A stretch of DNA of 64,000 nt from Microvirga lotononidis (GTDB lineage: Bacteria; Pseudomonadota; Alphaproteobacteria; Rhizobiales; Beijerinckiaceae): positions 997,001-1,061,000 of the forward strand of contig NZ_CP141050.1 in assembly GCF_034627025.1 (NCBI RefSeq), read 5' to 3'. The notes below the pieces were generated by a model. That model did not search any database and was not told the DNA's origin. It saw only the letters and a program-made list of their open reading frames with translations. Shown one piece after another: positions 61,504 to 64,000 of this stretch. How positions within the stretch are numbered: the first letter of the stretch is position 1; each line of letters opens with the position of its first letter. The position numbers and the translations under genes are program-made.

Positions 61504-61731
61504 ATGGACGTTCTTTCAGTACTGGTGGTCGCGATTGGGGCTCTGTTGCTGGCGCTTGTCGCGTATCTCGGGGCGGTAGACTACATCGATCCGGCGCCGG
61601 ACCAGAGAGCGTACGGGTTCTCCCCCAGACGGATGAGCAAGCGCCATCGATACCCCCTCGCCTGCCGTCACCTTCAGGAAGCTCGAAGCCGATCAGGACA
61701 GCACCAACTGCCCCAGTTGGTCTCGCCCTAA
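61504..61731 (+). CDS. Possible small membrane protein
   Basis: 75 residues. MDVLSVLVVAIGALLLALVA, YLGAVDYIDPAPDQRAYGFS: one N-terminal helix, then a basic tail. No strong ribosome site; overlapping frames exist. It precedes the HhH gene by 17 bp. Confidence 0.4.
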   Translation: MDVLSVLVVAIGALLLALVAYLGAVDYIDPAPDQRAYGFSPRRMSKRHRYPLACRHLQEARSRSGQHQLPQLVSP

Positions 61732-61748
61732 GCCAGGAGGCGAACGCG

Positions 61749-62045
61749 ATGCCACAAGGCCACTCTCAGAACCGTGACGATCCGTTCAACGGCCTGCTCC
61801 TGCCAGTGAGTGCCTGGAAAGCTCTTGAAGACGCACGTATCACCAACCTCGCGCAACTCAAGGCCGTGGCTCCCTTGATCGACCAGCTCCGCGGCATTGG
61901 CCCGGAAACCGCCCAAGTCATCAAAGACCGCCTTGACCGCTTGGCAGCAAGGAGAACCGTCCGGGTTCGGCTGATCTTTCCCAAGCGGCTTCATCGTAAA
62001 CCCAAATACGAGCGAGCCCGCGGCAACAGGCGCTCATCGGCATAG
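61749..62045 (+). CDS. Small helix-hairpin-helix-like protein
   Basis: 98 residues from ATG 61749, with GGAGG eight bases upstream. LLLPVSAWKALEDARITNLA, QLKAVAPLIDQLRGIGPETA, QVIKDRL resembles the HhH/alpha-CTD-like fold that binds DNA. Basic C-terminus (RRTVRVRLIFPKRLHRKPKY). Similar in concept to the 31196 protein. Function unknown. Confidence 0.65.
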   Translation: MPQGHSQNRDDPFNGLLLPVSAWKALEDARITNLAQLKAVAPLIDQLRGIGPETAQVIKDRLDRLAARRTVRVRLIFPKRLHRKPKYERARGNRRSSA

Positions 62046-62184
62046 GCCGCCAACTCATCGGACAAGGCTGCATTCCTCCCTAAACCGTATCTTCTCGACA
62101 CCGTCATCACCTGATCCAGCAGATGGCAATCCCGCAGGTGATGCAATCGCCATTGGGGCAGAGAGACTGATGCTCTGTCGGTCG

Positions 62185-62352
62185 TCAGTGGCCCGTGAAA
62201 TCCAGGGGATCGACAAGTGGACATAGCCGGAGGAGCATCTCTTCGACCATGCGCAGGCTCAAGGGAAAGCGAAAATACAGCTAGACGGCGTAGCTGATCA
62301 GTTCGGCTGGAAAGCGGTGGCGGGCGTAACGAGGGGCACGGGTCGGGGTCAT
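62185..62352 (-). pseudogene. IS6-family transposase N-terminal remnant
   Basis: Starts MTPTRAPRYARHRFPAELIS, YAV, then a TAG in place of Trp, then LYFRFPLSLRMVEEMLLRLC. This is the N-terminal part of IS6-type transposases; the DDE domain is missing. The rest of 62046-62541 shows no gene. Confidence 0.65.
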
Positions 62353-62541
62353 GCCTCACGGATAGCCCGATTCCAGGTCACTCGTCGGTTAAATTGACGG
62401 TACCGACCAGTGGACCAAACGCGTAGGTCTCAGGAGTGCCAAGAGGCGACATTCAGCAGCGCGGGGACCGCTCGTCAGGGCTAAAGAATCCAGATCGCAA
62501 TTCGATGCGGTACGTTCCGCCTCATCCTATGAGGGGAAACT

Positions 62542-64000
62542 TCAAGCGGGCAGTCCAGCAAGCCGCAAGCCTTCGCGCAGCCGTTCGATGTCCTCACCGC
62601 GCCTCAGGTATGTGACGTCCACAAACCAGTCGACGTACTCCTTCGGCCCCGCCGCAGGGTCTCCCGCCCAGCAACTCCTGACACCTTCGACGAAGGTCTC
62701 GGCGCATCGCCGCGCCTCCTCGATGCGGCCCAAGTGGCCGCAGGCCGCCGCGCGCCATGCCATGTAGCGCGGGTGGCGCGCGGGCGTGTCCTGCGTGATC
62801 CGCGCCAGCAGGTCGGCCGCCTCCTCGTAGCGCCCACGCTGGAACTGGATGTGGGCAAGGAAGTACTTGTACCAGTTCGGATGACCCGGATGGAGCCGCA
62901 AGGCGACCCCGGCCGCCGGTAAGGCCCGCTCCGGCTGCCCCACGCACGACTGGACCCAGGCCCAGATCATCTGGATCAGGGCATCGTTCGGGTTCATGCC
63001 CAGCGCAAGGTCCATGTGCGGCTCGGCCCGGTCGAAGTCGCGCCACATCAGGTACATGTAGCCGAGGGTCGAGTGTACCCGCGAGTCGTTCGGATCCAGG
63101 GTGAGGGCTTGCTCAGCCAGGCGCAGCGCCACGGCCCGGTCCTCGTCCCTGTCGCGGGGCACCCCGACCGCCGTGTCGACCGACCGGTTGAGGTGAAACC
63201 AGGCCAGGGTGGTGTAGGCGCGGGCGAAGCCGGGATCGAGTTGGATCGCCTGCTTAAGGAGCACCTGCGCCCGTGCCTGCTCCTCGGGCGTGAAGGCATC
63301 GATGAGGCGGTTGCCCTGCAAGAAGAGGTCATAGACCCGAACGTCCCCGGGAGGACGCCGTCGGGCAGCGACCTCGCTGTCCTGGATGACCCGCTGGGCG
63401 ACGGTGGCGACGATGCTCTGGGCGATCTCCTCCTGGATGGCGAACACGTCCTCGAGCGCGCGGTCGTACCGTTCCGCCCACAGGTGGGCCCCGCTGCGGG
63501 CGTCTACGAGCTGGGCGGTGATGCGCACCCGTGGCCCGGCCCGGCGGACGCTGCCCTCGACCAGGTACCCGGCCCCGAGTGTGCGGCCGATCTCGCGCAC
63601 GTCCGTGCTTCGGCCGCGGAAGGAGAAGGAGGAGTTGCGGGCGATCACCATGAGTTCGCGGAAGCGCGAGAGTTCGGTGATGATGTCCTCTGTGATGCCG
63701 TCGCTGAAGTAGTCCTGCCCCGGATCGCCGCCCATGTTGTCGAAAGGCAGCACGGCCACCGCAGGCCTCTCGGTCAGGGGTCCGGCCGCCGTCCCGGTGG
63801 CTGATGCGCCCTCGACCTCCATCCGATAGGTACGCATCGGCCGGGCGATGTTCTTCAGGCGCAGCTCGCCCGCATCCGTGAAGCCGATGTCGAGCTTGCC
63901 GGGGAGTTGATCATAGGCCGCCCCCGCGATCAGAACGCCGCCGGGCGGACAGGCCTGCTCCAGACGGGCAGCCACGTTGACCCCGTCACCCAGGAGGTCA
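62542..64000 (-). CDS. Class III adenylate/guanylate cyclase with TPR domain, 5'-truncated by window
   Basis: The frame runs off the right edge. It begins with the end of a class III cyclase domain (LLGDGVNVAARLEQACPPGG, VLIAG). A TolB-like/DUF-type beta domain follows (PAVAVLPFDNMGGDPGQDYF, SDGITEDIITELSRFRELMV). The C-terminal half is TPR-like helical repeats (LKQAIQLDPGFARAYTTLAW, AEQALTLDPNDSRVHSTLGY, AGVALRLHPGHPNWYKYF). This is the cyclase-TolB-TPR architecture common in Rhizobiales. Catalytic residues lie outside the window. Confidence 0.85.
   Translation of the reverse strand, partial: DLLGDGVNVAARLEQACPPGGVLIAGAAYDQLPGKLDIGFTDAGELRLKNIARPMRTYRMEVEGASATGTAAGPLTERPAVAVLPFDNMGGDPGQDYFSDGITEDIITELSRFRELMVIARNSSFSFRGRSTDVREIGRTLGAGYLVEGSVRRAGPRVRITAQLVDARSGAHLWAERYDRALEDVFAIQEEIAQSIVATVAQRVIQDSEVAARRRPPGDVRVYDLFLQGNRLIDAFTPEEQARAQVLLKQAIQLDPGFARAYTTLAWFHLNRSVDTAVGVPRDRDEDRAVALRLAEQALTLDPNDSRVHSTLGYMYLMWRDFDRAEPHMDLALGMNPNDALIQMIWAWVQSCVGQPERALPAAGVALRLHPGHPNWYKYFLAHIQFQRGRYEEAADLLARITQDTPARHPRYMAWRAAACGHLGRIEEARRCAETFVEGVRSCWAGDPAAGPKEYVDWFVDVTYLRRGEDIERLREGLRLAGLPA

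Noticed and set aside
62594..63804. Several long frames overlapping the cyclase/TPR gene
   Set aside because: Shadows of a GC-rich TPR gene; no recognisable domain.

Overview
The window looks like chromosome (or a large replicon) of a GC-rich alphaproteobacterium of the order Hyphomicrobiales, most likely a Methylobacterium/Microvirga relative. This rests on a MucR-type regulator, a NepR/EcfG general stress response (GSR) operon, an Omp25/31-like outer membrane protein, a HisKA_2 kinase, DUF6894 proteins, many single-domain response regulators and many very small membrane or secreted proteins. The genus is an inference from recognised families; no search was run.

Left accessory region (1-12 kb): an IS66 element cut by the window edge, then an AT-richer four-gene operon on the minus strand that reads as an ABC-three-component (ABC-3C) conflict system. 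It is preceded by a 57-residue membrane protein that shares a GDQAGRD motif with the next protein. After it come a 3' tRNA remnant, an intact CAT-anticodon tRNA and a second 3' tRNA-Lys remnant beside a tyrosine recombinase. The recombinase starts a P4/PICI-like satellite (integrase, unknown, AlpA-like, two small ORFs, P4-type primase-helicase, a three-by-three inverted GGTGACG repeat, unknown, zinc-ribbon protein) reaching about 11.75 kb.

Middle region (12-54 kb): ordinary but rearranged chromosome. It holds an SRAP (HMCES/YedK) protein beside a dead ligD tail, response regulators, a HisKA_2 kinase, PBP1A, an Omp25-like porin, two large hybrid kinases, an L,D-transpeptidase, ASCH, PRC-barrel and LemA proteins, and small paralogue families. 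Two blocks are duplicated (19.49-20.0 with 53.55-54.05 kb; 34.65-35.42 with 44.57-45.53 kb). Several genes are broken (response regulators, a transglutaminase-like peptidase, WGR, IS6 transposases).

A theme is the GSR. An anti-sigma/sigma pair (nepR-ecfG, 54.1-54.9 kb) is preceded by its own GGAAC-N17-GTT promoter. Two further NepR-like proteins lie at 41.3 and 49.85 kb. At least a dozen other genes carry GGAAC-N17/18-GTT sites, including most members of a five-copy family of unknown proteins, several of which also share an upstream CCACA-type element.

Right region (55-64 kb): a mucR gene split by an IS110-family insertion whose own transposase is frameshifted, a complete IS21 istA-istB pair, an IS6 remnant, and a class III cyclase/TPR protein truncated by the window end. 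No CRISPR array or rRNA was seen.
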